From positions 1 to 5,741 of the forward strand of contig JAKUTA010000089.1 of NCBI GenBank assembly GCA_022447885.1: 5,741 bases of DNA, in the 5' to 3' direction. Position numbers and translations under genes: made by a program. The first letter of the stretch is position 1. Each line of letters opens with the position of its first letter. The notes under the pieces were generated by a model. It had not been told where the DNA came from. It worked only from the letters and a program-made list of their open reading frames with translations, and did no database searches. This document shows positions 1-4,913 of this stretch, piece after piece. This stretch comes from Candidatus Poseidoniales archaeon. Lineage in GTDB: Archaea; Thermoplasmatota; Poseidoniia; Poseidoniales; Thalassarchaeaceae.

Positions 1-344
1 AAGGCCACCTTCGGGCTCCACGCCTTGGTGATCTCGTCGTCTGGATGAATGAGGTCGATGGTGTGGAAGTCCGTCGTCTTGAAGTCGGAGAGGTCTATTC
101 CCCACGCAGCCAACTCGTCCACGAAATCGGAGTCGCTCGTCCAGTTCTCCAACCCTTGGAAGTCTCCGTCGAAACGCGCTCCGGAGTCATCGCGGATGTC
201 GTGCACGTGCACCTCTCGCCCAGCATCCGCCAATATGATGGCCGCCGCCAGTCCCGAAAGGCCCGCTCCCATGATGTGGACGGGCTCAGTTTCTTCGGCT
301 GCCTCATCGCTGGACATCGGGTCGGCGACTGTCGGTGGCTGCAT
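1..344 (-). CDS. NAD(P)/FAD-dependent oxidoreductase, N-terminal part (runs off the window start)
   Basis: Translating the minus strand gives about 114 residues with no stop before the window edge. Near the N-terminus is a dinucleotide-binding Rossmann signature, PVHIMGAGLSGLAAAIILA, the GxGxxG loop that binds the ADP part of FAD. An acidic residue ends the second strand (VHVHD). It is followed by a GARFDGDFQGLENW segment, which I recognise from archaeal and bacterial FAD-dependent oxidoreductases related to the geranylgeranyl-reductase group. The substrate cannot be told from this fragment. The frame stays open upstream, so the start is uncertain: ATG at 344 gives a 21-residue leader before the first strand, while ATG at 317 (MSSDEAAEE) gives 12. 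Neither has a clear Shine-Dalgarno sequence. The gene diverges from moaE, with 78 bp between the two starts. The FAD fold is fairly certain and the exact enzyme is unknown. Confidence 0.75.
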   Translation of the reverse strand, partial: MQPPTVADPMSSDEAAEETEPVHIMGAGLSGLAAAIILADAGREVHVHDIRDDSGARFDGDFQGLENWTSDSDFVDELAAWGIDLSDFKTTDFHTIDLIHPDDEITKAWSPKVA

Positions 345-422
345 CAAGGGTTCGCTGGAGTGGAGGCGCCCGCTCGCCGACGGATTGAAGCGGGTCGTCC
401 TGCGCTGCTGCTCTCGATAGGC
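345..422. promoter_or_regulatory. Divergent intergenic region between the oxidoreductase gene and moaE
   Basis: This 78-bp gap must hold the start signals of both flanking genes if they are transcribed apart. It is GC-rich, and I see no convincing TATA box or strong Shine-Dalgarno motif on either strand. Only its position supports a regulatory role. Confidence 0.3.
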
Positions 423-854
423 ATGGCTTCAGCGTCCCGGGTACACGTCGAGGTCGCCATCGAATCGCTCGACGTCGAAGCGCTCCGCGGCGCGCTGGAC
501 CTGTCCGGATGCGGCAGCGTCGTCACCTTCGTCGGTGTGACCCGCGCCGTCGCTGACGGCGTCGAGGTGAAGCGGCTCGAGTTCGACGCTTGGGAGGAGC
601 AGTTGCCGGGGGTCCTCGCGGACCTCGGGGAACAGGCTTGTGCGCAGTTCGGCGTTCATTCGGTGGCGCTGGCCCATCGGACCGGAGTCGTGCTCGCGGG
701 CGAGCCGATCGTGGCGATCCACGTGGCGAGCCCGCATCGCGCCGAAGGATTCGCCGCCTGTGCGTGGCTCATCGACGAACTGAAGGCACAGGCTCCCTTG
801 TGGAAGCGTGAGGTCAGGGTTGACGGAGCCGTGTGGAAGGCTGGACTCGGGTGA
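423..854 (+). CDS. moaE: Molybdopterin synthase catalytic subunit MoaE
   Basis: The 143-residue product matches MoaE, the large subunit of molybdopterin synthase. With thiocarboxylated MoaD, this enzyme converts cyclic pyranopterin monophosphate to molybdopterin in the cytoplasm. Visible landmarks are the GSVVTFVGVTR strand with Arg41, the LEFDAWEEQ segment, SPHRAEGF with His105-Arg106, and LKAQAPLWKRE with Lys121 and Lys128, which correspond to the catalytic lysines 119 and 126 of E. coli MoaE. The length is normal for the family. The open frame extends upstream to about position 45, but family similarity begins just after the ATG at 423. The upstream stretch overlaps the divergent oxidoreductase and is not protein-like, so I start here. 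There is no strong ribosome binding site. moaC follows after 4 bp, so the two are probably cotranscribed. No moaD is visible in the window. Confidence 0.93.
   Translation: MASASRVHVEVAIESLDVEALRGALDLSGCGSVVTFVGVTRAVADGVEVKRLEFDAWEEQLPGVLADLGEQACAQFGVHSVALAHRTGVVLAGEPIVAIHVASPHRAEGFAACAWLIDELKAQAPLWKREVRVDGAVWKAGLG
849..854 (+). promoter_or_regulatory. Shine-Dalgarno sequence of moaC
   Basis: GGGTGA lies 4 nt before the moaC ATG at 859 and overlaps the moaE stop codon. This fits translational coupling and supports the chosen start. Confidence 0.55.
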
Positions 855-858
855 GTGC

Positions 859-1308
859 ATGGACAAGGAATTCGAGGCACTCGTGAACATCGGAGGAAAG
901 CCGGTGGTTCCGCGCGAGGCGACCGCGGAGGGATTCATCAGGTTGCAGCCCGCGACCCTCGACGCCATCCGCGAAGGTCTCGTCACCAAGGGAGATGTGA
1001 TCCAGGCTTCGACCATCGCTGCCATTCAGGCTGTCAAGGACACCCCGCGCATCGTCCCGCACTGTCACCCGATCCCGCTCACCGGCTGCGATGTTGACTG
1101 GAATGTCGAAGACGATGGTCTGCGCTGCCTCGTGCGCGTGCGCGCCGAGTGGAAGACCGGCGTCGAGATGGAGGCGCTCACAGGGGTGAGTGCCGGTCTG
1201 CTATGCGCTTGGGACATGGTCAAGTCGTTGGAGAAGGACGACGCCGGTCAGTACCCTTCAGCGGTGATCGAGCAGGTGCGCGTGCTCGAGAAACGCAAAG
1301 GCGAGTGA
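859..1308 (+). CDS. moaC: Cyclic pyranopterin monophosphate synthase MoaC
   Basis: The 149-residue product is MoaC, which converts the MoaA product 3',8-cyclo-7,8-dihydro-GTP to cyclic pyranopterin monophosphate, the substrate of MoaE/MoaD. Diagnostic segments occur in the family order: an N-terminal VNIGGKPVVPREATAEG (family MVDVs-K-T-R-A-A-G), TKGDV with Lys44, IVPHCHPIPL with His68-Cys69-His70, KTGVEMEAL at 99-107, and WDMVKSLEKD with Asp119 and Lys122. These cover the known active-site His, Glu, Asp and Lys positions. The length is slightly under the E. coli protein (about 160) and usual for archaeal forms. The gene sits 4 bp after moaE with a GGGTGA ribosome binding site, so together they cover two consecutive steps of molybdenum cofactor assembly. 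It is followed by glpX after a 39-bp gap containing two potential hairpins. Confidence 0.95.
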   Translation: MDKEFEALVNIGGKPVVPREATAEGFIRLQPATLDAIREGLVTKGDVIQASTIAAIQAVKDTPRIVPHCHPIPLTGCDVDWNVEDDGLRCLVRVRAEWKTGVEMEALTGVSAGLLCAWDMVKSLEKDDAGQYPSAVIEQVRVLEKRKGE

Positions 1309-1310
1309 AT

Positions 1311-1347
1311 CGTCAGGATTGAAGCCTGATGGTCGCTCGCCAGCGAC
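1311..1347 (+). promoter_or_regulatory. Two tandem stem-loops between moaC and glpX, abutting the glpX start codon
   Basis: The first stem pairs TCAGG (1313-1317) with CCTGA (1325-1329) around a 7-nt loop. A G-T wobble and a C-G pair (1312/1330, 1311/1331) extend it to 7 pairs. The second pairs GTCGCT (1332-1337) with AGCGAC (1342-1347) around the loop CGCC and ends exactly one base before the glpX ATG. There is no U-tract, so a classical terminator is unlikely. RNA processing or control of glpX translation is possible. The inverted repeats are directly visible and their role is inferred. Confidence 0.4.
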
Positions 1348-2295
1348 ATGGCAGGCGTAGCCGACCTCGGTCCGCACTTCCTGCGCGCCTGTGAAGCGGC
1401 CGCCATCGCCGCCGCCGACTGGAGGGGCCGCGGCGAGCGGAAACTGGCGGACGGAGCGGCTGTGGAGGCGATGCGCGCCGTGTTCGACACGGTTCCGTTC
1501 GATGGCCGGGTGGCCATCGGGGAAGGTGAGCGGGACGATGCGCCGATGCTGTGGATCGGTGAGCCGCTCGGCAGCCTGCAGGGAGTCGAAGGAGCGCTGC
1601 AGGTGGACATCGCCGTCGACCCGCTCGAATGCACCAACCACGTAGCCCTCGATCTGCCCAACGCCATCGCCGTGCTCGCCGCCGCACCCCGTGGCGACCT
1701 GCTGCATGCGCCCGACTGCTACATGGACAAACTCGCCGGGCCCACGGAGGTGGTCGGAGAGGTGTCGCTCGAAGCGGATGTGAGCTACAATGTCGAAGCG
1801 GCGGCGGCCGCCCTCGACAAGCAGGTCCGCGACCTGCGCATCGTGGTGATGGACAGGCCACGCCATGAGGAGTTGATCAAGACCCTGCGTGGACTCGATG
1901 TGTCGGTCCCGCTCATCGGTGATGGAGACGTATCAGCCGCCCTCGACGCCGCCGACCCGACCAGTGATATCGACATGCTGATGGGTATCGGAGCTGCACC
2001 TGAAGGGGTCATCACCGCCACCGCGCTGCGCGGCCTCGATGCTCACTTCGAAGGTCGGTTGGTGACCACCACCGAGGACCATGAGCGGCGGGCCAGGGAG
2101 ATGCTCGGCGATGATGTCGATCGCATCTGGGGGCGAGACGACCTCTGTTCCAGCGAGGACGCCCTGTTCGTCGCCAGCGGGGTGTGCAGCGGCTACCTCC
2201 CGGGAGTCGAGAAGGTCGGGGACCAGGTGGCCGTGCACTCGGAGATCATCGACGTGGCCGCTCGCAGCCGCCAGTATGTCTCCTCATATTACTGA
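1348..2295 (+). CDS. glpX: Class II fructose-1,6-bisphosphatase (GlpX type)
   Basis: The 315-residue product matches GlpX, the metal-dependent class II phosphatase that hydrolyses fructose 1,6-bisphosphate to fructose 6-phosphate in gluconeogenesis. Motifs in order are RGRGERKLADGAAVEAMR with Asp35, VAIGEGERDDAPML with Glu59, DIAVDPLECTN with Asp91, Glu94 and Thr96, PDCYMDKLAGP, DRPRHEELI, IGDGDVSAAL, and GIGAAPEGVITA with Glu219. Asp35, Glu59, Asp91 and Glu219 match the E. coli metal ligands, and Thr96 matches the threonine that positions the attacking water. The family motif is DPxEGT, but here the glycine is Cys95, which is unusual. The ATG at 1348 puts the N-terminus in register with E. 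coli GlpX. No Shine-Dalgarno sequence is seen; a hairpin sits in its place. The protein is slightly shorter than E. coli GlpX (336). Sedoheptulose-1,7-bisphosphate is a possible additional substrate known for this family. Confidence 0.93.
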   Translation: MAGVADLGPHFLRACEAAAIAAADWRGRGERKLADGAAVEAMRAVFDTVPFDGRVAIGEGERDDAPMLWIGEPLGSLQGVEGALQVDIAVDPLECTNHVALDLPNAIAVLAAAPRGDLLHAPDCYMDKLAGPTEVVGEVSLEADVSYNVEAAAAALDKQVRDLRIVVMDRPRHEELIKTLRGLDVSVPLIGDGDVSAALDAADPTSDIDMLMGIGAAPEGVITATALRGLDAHFEGRLVTTTEDHERRAREMLGDDVDRIWGRDDLCSSEDALFVASGVCSGYLPGVEKVGDQVAVHSEIIDVAARSRQYVSSYY

Positions 2296-2296
2296 A

Positions 2297-2312
2297 TTTT
2301 CCAATTGGAAAA
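2297..2312. terminator. Perfect palindrome between convergent stops, probable bidirectional terminator
   Basis: TTTTCCAATTGGAAAA is an exact 16-bp palindrome in the 19-bp gap between the stop of glpX (2293-2295) and the stop of the GDCCVxC gene (2315-2317). It gives a T-run on either strand, and T-runs end transcription in archaea. It could alternatively be a protein-binding site, because it has no loop for a stable hairpin. Confidence 0.5.
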
Positions 2313-2314
2313 CG

Positions 2315-2509
2315 TCAATCACAACGGGAATCTTCGTCGAGTTTAGGCGGGCATCTCTCATCGCCGAAGGAACAGATCACGCAGCAATCCCCGGCGAGCG
2401 GCTTCAGCAGGTCCTGGCAACCCGAGCATTCGTGGAAGAACAGACAGGACTCCGTAGGAGCCTCTACCTCGTCTGCCTGCCCGCACTTGGGGCAGGTGAT
2501 GGTTGCCAT
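2315..2509 (-). CDS. GDCCVxC domain-containing small Cys-rich protein
   Basis: The 64-residue product begins MATITCPKCGQ and contains the defining sequence GDCCVICSFGD at 40-50, then CPP. It also has the family's EAPTESCLFFHECSGC stretch, a counterpart of the common form E-MPTD-C-FFYEC-C. Ten cysteines are visible: 6, 9, 22, 28, 31, 42, 43, 46, 53 and 63. Some bacterial members have selenocysteine in the CC position; this copy has plain Cys codons. The biochemical role is not established; the cysteine pattern suggests metal binding or redox chemistry. The frame extends 20 residues upstream, but that part overlaps the preceding gene and family similarity begins at the ATG at 2509. The gene starts 4 bp after the zinc-knuckle gene, so the two are likely one operon. 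The Shine-Dalgarno sequence is weak (AAGTGAT, overlapping the upstream stop), suggesting coupling. Confidence 0.85.
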   Translation of the reverse strand: MATITCPKCGQADEVEAPTESCLFFHECSGCQDLLKPLAGDCCVICSFGDERCPPKLDEDSRCD

Positions 2510-2513
2510 TGGA

Positions 2514-3110
2514 TCACTTTGCCTTTGGGCAGGTGCGCTTGTTGTGTCCGCGCCTCCCGCACACTCCACACTTGCGCTTTCCCTTGCGATTACGCGCCAT
2601 TCTCACCACTGCCCTGTCAGGGTGCAATGCTGGACAGGTGCGGCGGTTGTGCCCGGATTGGTCGCAGTGACCGCAGACGCGCTTGCCCCGCCTGCCGCGC
2701 CGCGGTTGGACCCGGTCGGGATTGAGCACTGGACAGGTGCGTGAATTGTGCCCTATCTTCCCGCATCCGCCGCAGATGCGCCGCTTACGGCGACTCGACC
2801 TGCGCTTGGCCGCCTTATCCGGGAAGAGTTCGGGACAGGTGCGCTTGTTGTGGCCTGTTTTCCCACATTCCCTGCATGTCCTGCGCTTCGACCTGCCGCC
2901 GCGCGCTCGTCTCTTGGCCGCCTTCTCAGGATGCAGGTCAGGACAGGTGCGCACGTTGTGCCCCACATCTCCACAATGACCGCAGATTCTCATTCCACGC
3001 CTGCGTTTGGCGATTGAGATGCGACGTTCGGCCGCTTCCGGATTCAGTTGGGGGCAGGTGCGTCGATTATGCCCGGGTTTGTTGCATTCACCACAGATTC
3101 TCGGAGCCAT
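2514..3110 (-). CDS. Six-zinc-knuckle (CCHC) basic protein
   Basis: The 198-residue product is built from six CX2CX4HX4C zinc knuckles at residues 6-19, 43-56, 79-92, 113-126, 146-159 and 181-194. Each carries GHNxRTCP, and they are joined by 19- to 23-residue linkers rich in Arg and Lys. Most linkers begin CPxLxP(D/E)xA. Knuckles of this kind bind zinc and usually single-stranded RNA or DNA, as in retroviral nucleocapsid and CNBP. The GHNxRTC form is best known from plant MYB-like proteins. No catalytic domain, signal peptide or membrane segment is seen. A TTG at 3167 would extend the protein by 19 residues, but those codons contain the probable TATA box. I therefore use the ATG at 3110, with the adjacent ATG at 3113 equally possible, behind a GAGAGGT ribosome binding site. 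The function is unknown; nucleic-acid binding is inferred. Confidence 0.85.
   Translation of the reverse strand: MAPRICGECNKPGHNRRTCPQLNPEAAERRISIAKRRRGMRICGHCGDVGHNVRTCPDLHPEKAAKRRARGGRSKRRTCRECGKTGHNKRTCPELFPDKAAKRRSSRRKRRICGGCGKIGHNSRTCPVLNPDRVQPRRGRRGKRVCGHCDQSGHNRRTCPALHPDRAVVRMARNRKGKRKCGVCGRRGHNKRTCPKAK
2529..3095 (-). repeat. Six tandem coding repeats, one zinc knuckle each, about 100-bp period
   Basis: The knuckles occupy 3054-3095, 2943-2984, 2835-2876, 2733-2774, 2634-2675 and 2529-2570. Starts are 99 to 111 bp apart (33 to 37 codons). On the plus strand each unit shows a conserved core close to GGACAGGTGCG followed by a TTGTG- or TTATG-like stretch. This encodes the GHNxRTCP part in reverse. 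The linkers vary more, as expected if selection holds the knuckles. Confidence 0.85.
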
Positions 3111-3113
3111 CAT

Positions 3114-3120
3114 GATACCT
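3114..3120 (-). promoter_or_regulatory. Shine-Dalgarno sequence of the zinc-knuckle gene
   Basis: On the minus strand GAGAGGT lies just upstream of the paired ATGs, ending about 3 nt before the ATG at 3113 and 6 nt before the ATG at 3110. The spacing favours the second ATG. It rules against the TTG start at 3167. Confidence 0.5.
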
Positions 3121-3145
3121 CTCGGGGTTCTCGGGATGCTTGGTG

Positions 3146-3159
3146 CATTATGTATAATG
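3146..3159 (-). promoter_or_regulatory. Probable TATA box of the zinc-knuckle operon inside an inverted repeat
   Basis: CATTATGTATAATG has 6-bp inverted arms (CATTAT/ATAATG) around GT. Read on the minus strand it contains ATTATACATA, a reasonable archaeal TATA box. It is placed so that transcription would begin about 20 bp before the ATG at 3110. A repressor binding the palindrome would block TBP; that is inference. Confidence 0.45.
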
Positions 3160-3193
3160 TTTCGCAATTAACAAGTCGTTTTAGTTTGCAATA

Positions 3194-3204
3194 GTTATCA
3201 TAAC
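3194..3204. promoter_or_regulatory. 11-bp inverted repeat in the divergent promoter region
   Basis: GTTATCATAAC is a perfect inverted repeat (GTTAT/ATAAC) with a single central base. It lies in the AT-rich island between the zinc-knuckle gene and the aldolase gene. Its position suits an operator shared by divergent promoters, but no regulator is identified. Confidence 0.3.
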
Positions 3205-3205
3205 A

Positions 3206-3219
3206 ATCCAATAATTTTC
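3206..3219 (+). promoter_or_regulatory. Candidate TATA element of the aldolase gene
   Basis: An AT-rich run centred on CCAATAATTTT is the best-placed candidate on the plus strand. It would start transcription near 3240 and leave a leader of roughly 45 nt. A second AT-rich run at 3239-3248 is too close to the ribosome binding site. The assignment is tentative. Confidence 0.3.
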
Positions 3220-3271
3220 AGCCGGGCTATTTCGGGGACGATTAATTGAAGTCACGCCGCCCGCTCGCGAG

Positions 3272-3279
3272 GGAGGAGG
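3272..3279 (+). promoter_or_regulatory. Strong Shine-Dalgarno sequence of the aldolase gene
   Basis: GGAGGAGG lies 7 nt before the ATG at 3287 and fixes that start. The same 8-mer at the same spacing precedes the winged-helix/SAP gene on the other strand. Confidence 0.8.
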
Positions 3280-3286
3280 AGCAAGC

Positions 3287-4303
3287 ATGGACACTGAGGC
3301 GTTGGAGCGAACTGCGAGGAAGATCGTCGCACCCGGCAAGGGGATTCTGGCAGCTGACGAGAGCACACCCACGATGGGCAAGCGGTTGCAGGCGGTCGGG
3401 GCCGAATCAACCGCCGAGAGTCGTCGTTTCTATCGCGGGCTTTTATTCACCACCGAAGGGTCAGAATCAGCGATCTCTGGAGTCATTCTGTACGACGAGA
3501 CGATTCGCCAGTGCGGAGACGATGGCCGACCTTTCCCGGAGATCATGCATAGCCGCGGGATCCTGCCGGGCATCAAGGTGGACACCGGTGCCAAAGAGCT
3601 CGCTGGCCACCCCGGTGAGAAGGTGACAGAGGGACTCGACGGCCTCAGGGAGCGCTGCGCCGAGTACTACCAACTGGGAGCGAGGTTCGCCAAGTGGAGG
3701 GCGGTCATCACCATCGGGGACGGCATCCCGACTGACGCCTGCATCTCGGTGAACGCGCACGCACTGGCCCGCTACGCTGCCATCTGCCAGGAGCAGGGAT
3801 TGGTTCCGGTCATCGAACCAGAGGTGCTGATGGATGGTGAGCATGACATAGACACCTGTGCCGCCGTGACCGCGCGGACACTCGAAGCGACCTACGCTGA
3901 ATGCCATTCACAAGGGGTTCACCTGCCGGGCACGTTGCTCAAGCCGAACATGGTGCTCTCGGGGTTGCAGTGCTCGACTCAAGCCGGTGTCGACGAGGTC
4001 GCTCGCCGCACCGTCGACTGCCTGATGGCTCATGTTCCTCACGATGTCCAGGGAATCGTATTCCTCTCGGGTGGACAGTCGGATGAACTGGCCACCGCCC
4101 ACCTGAACGCGATGAACGCGCTCGACGAAGAGCACCCTTGGGAACTCTCCTACTCGTACGGTCGGGCGCTGCAGGCGTCCGCGCTGCAGGCATGGGCTGG
4201 CAAAGTTGAGAACTCGGCTGCGGCGCAGGCGGCTCTGGCGCACCGCGCGCAGATGAACAGCCTCGCTCGTTCGGGGGACTGGTCGCCTGAACTTGAACCT
4301 TGA
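3287..4303 (+). CDS. Class I fructose-bisphosphate aldolase
   Basis: The 338-residue product is a class I (Schiff-base) aldolase of the animal and bacterial type. It reversibly joins glyceraldehyde 3-phosphate and dihydroxyacetone phosphate to fructose 1,6-bisphosphate. Landmarks with their rabbit muscle counterparts are GILAADEST with Asp24 (Asp33), GIKVD with Lys97 (Lys107), FAKWR with Lys136 (Lys146), VIEPEV with Glu177 (Glu187), GTLLKPNMV with the Schiff-base Lys219 (Lys229), FLSGGQS with Ser261, and SYGRALQASAL. The C-terminal tail ending in the catalytic tyrosine of animal enzymes is absent. Most archaea use a different aldolase (DhnA type) or a bifunctional aldolase/phosphatase, so lateral acquisition is plausible. 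A strong GGAGGAGG ribosome binding site fixes the start. The product feeds the phosphatase encoded at 1348-2295, though the zinc-knuckle operon lies between. The name fbaB is often used for other class I types, so I leave the symbol blank. Confidence 0.95.
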   Translation: MDTEALERTARKIVAPGKGILAADESTPTMGKRLQAVGAESTAESRRFYRGLLFTTEGSESAISGVILYDETIRQCGDDGRPFPEIMHSRGILPGIKVDTGAKELAGHPGEKVTEGLDGLRERCAEYYQLGARFAKWRAVITIGDGIPTDACISVNAHALARYAAICQEQGLVPVIEPEVLMDGEHDIDTCAAVTARTLEATYAECHSQGVHLPGTLLKPNMVLSGLQCSTQAGVDEVARRTVDCLMAHVPHDVQGIVFLSGGQSDELATAHLNAMNALDEEHPWELSYSYGRALQASALQAWAGKVENSAAAQAALAHRAQMNSLARSGDWSPELEP

Positions 4304-4360
4304 AGGCTCATCCAGATTCGCTGTTCCTCCTTGATTCAGGACTGGCTCGGTCTCCCGAAG

Positions 4361-4370
4361 GTTATTGATA
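4361..4370 (+). promoter_or_regulatory. Candidate TATA element for the TerB-like gene
   Basis: GTTATTGATA is an AT-rich run in GC-rich surroundings. It is centred about 15 bp before the ATG at 4380 and about 30 bp before the ATG at 4395. That spacing would fit a leaderless transcript starting at the second ATG. No Shine-Dalgarno sequence is seen for either. Confidence 0.3.
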
Positions 4371-4379
4371 CGTAGTCTC

Positions 4380-4835
4380 ATGGCCGGCCGGTCGATGATG
4401 AAGCCCTCTGCACCTGACGCGTTCGCCGACATCGATATGGATGATTACATGACGGTGCTGTCGATCATAGCCAACGCGGACTCCGTGCTCCGGCCGGAGG
4501 AGATGTCCTTCTTCGAGTGGCGCATGGGGCGCATGCTCATCAATCCGAAGTTGCGAGTGCAGTTCCGCGCACTGCTGCGCCAGGAGTTCGACATCGAGGA
4601 GACGATCGCCGACATGGACATCCGCACTCTCAGGCTCTCCCTCAGGGACGGCATCTTCCTGGCCGCCGCCGATGGAGAGATCCATCCGTCCGAGGTGGAC
4701 GCAATCCGGATCATCGCCAACCAGGCCGGAGTCGACTCCGACCGTCTGCACGAGATGTGGGAATGGGTACGGGATGGGATGGAGTGGATGGCGCAGGGCC
4801 CTCGCTTGCTCGAACTTCCGCTCAAGGACGATTGA
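4380..4835 (+). CDS. TerB-like domain protein
   Basis: The 151-residue product is all-helical in character and resembles the TerB-like family (tellurite-resistance TerB and the DjlA N-terminal region). The clearest match is GIFLAAADGEIHPSEVDAIRI around residues 91-111, the family's A-ADG-h-p-E pattern with acidic Asp98, Glu100 and Glu105 that can bind metal. A weaker copy, IIANADSVLRPEEMSFF at 29-45, fits the internal two-fold repeat of this fold. No signal peptide or membrane segment is visible. The biological role is unknown; the domain occurs in many stress and membrane-linked contexts, and tellurite resistance should not be assumed. The start could be 4380 (used here), 4395 or 4398; upstream TATA spacing fits 4395 for a leaderless message. 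It lies 76 bp after the aldolase stop and converges on the SAP-domain gene. Confidence 0.7.
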   Translation: MAGRSMMKPSAPDAFADIDMDDYMTVLSIIANADSVLRPEEMSFFEWRMGRMLINPKLRVQFRALLRQEFDIEETIADMDIRTLRLSLRDGIFLAAADGEIHPSEVDAIRIIANQAGVDSDRLHEMWEWVRDGMEWMAQGPRLLELPLKDD

Positions 4836-4869
4836 ACTGCGATCCGGACCACTCGACGTCAGACCGACC

Positions 4870-4913
4870 CTGAACCGCAGATGGACGGGGAGCGCCCTTC
4901 GAGGCGGGTTCAG
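4870..4913. terminator. Inverted repeat between convergent genes, possible terminator
   Basis: CTGAACC (4870-4876) pairs with GGTTCAG (4907-4913). Between them an inner CGCC/GGCG stem (4893-4896 with 4903-4906) closes the loop CTTCGA. The structure covers the 74-bp gap between the TerB-like and SAP-protein stops and the latter's stop codon. There is no T-run, so the terminator call is tentative. Confidence 0.35.

Noticed and set aside
45..422. Upstream extension of the moaE reading frame to an ATG at 45
   Set aside because: It overlaps the divergent oxidoreductase gene on the opposite strand, whose Rossmann motif is clear. MoaE similarity starts only near 423.
1258..1866. Long open frames antisense to glpX and to the moaE/moaC region (429-1025)
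   Set aside because: They are shadows of strongly recognisable genes in GC-rich DNA, with low-complexity translations and no family motifs.
2372..2386. Selenocysteine site in the GDCCVxC protein
   Set aside because: The motif uses ordinary cysteine codons, with no in-frame TGA before the real stop.
2529..3095. CRISPR-like array suggested by regularly spaced GGACAGGTGCG cores
   Set aside because: The repeats are coding, imperfect, unevenly spaced and in frame with zinc knuckles; the spacers encode similar basic linkers.
2529..3095. Retroelement gag fragment suggested by CCHC knuckles
   Set aside because: No reverse transcriptase, protease or long terminal repeats are nearby, and six GHNxRTCP knuckles differ from the one or two of gag proteins.
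3111..3167. TTG start at 3167 for the zinc-knuckle gene
   Set aside because: It would place the TATA-like box and the ribosome binding site inside the coding region. The ATGs at 3113/3110 follow a Shine-Dalgarno motif.
3467..4432. Open frames antisense to the aldolase gene
   Set aside because: The aldolase identity is certain over this whole span, and the antisense translations show no recognisable domain.
4380..4835. Calling the TerB-like gene a tellurite-resistance determinant
   Set aside because: No other ter genes are present, and the TerB-like fold occurs widely outside tellurite resistance.
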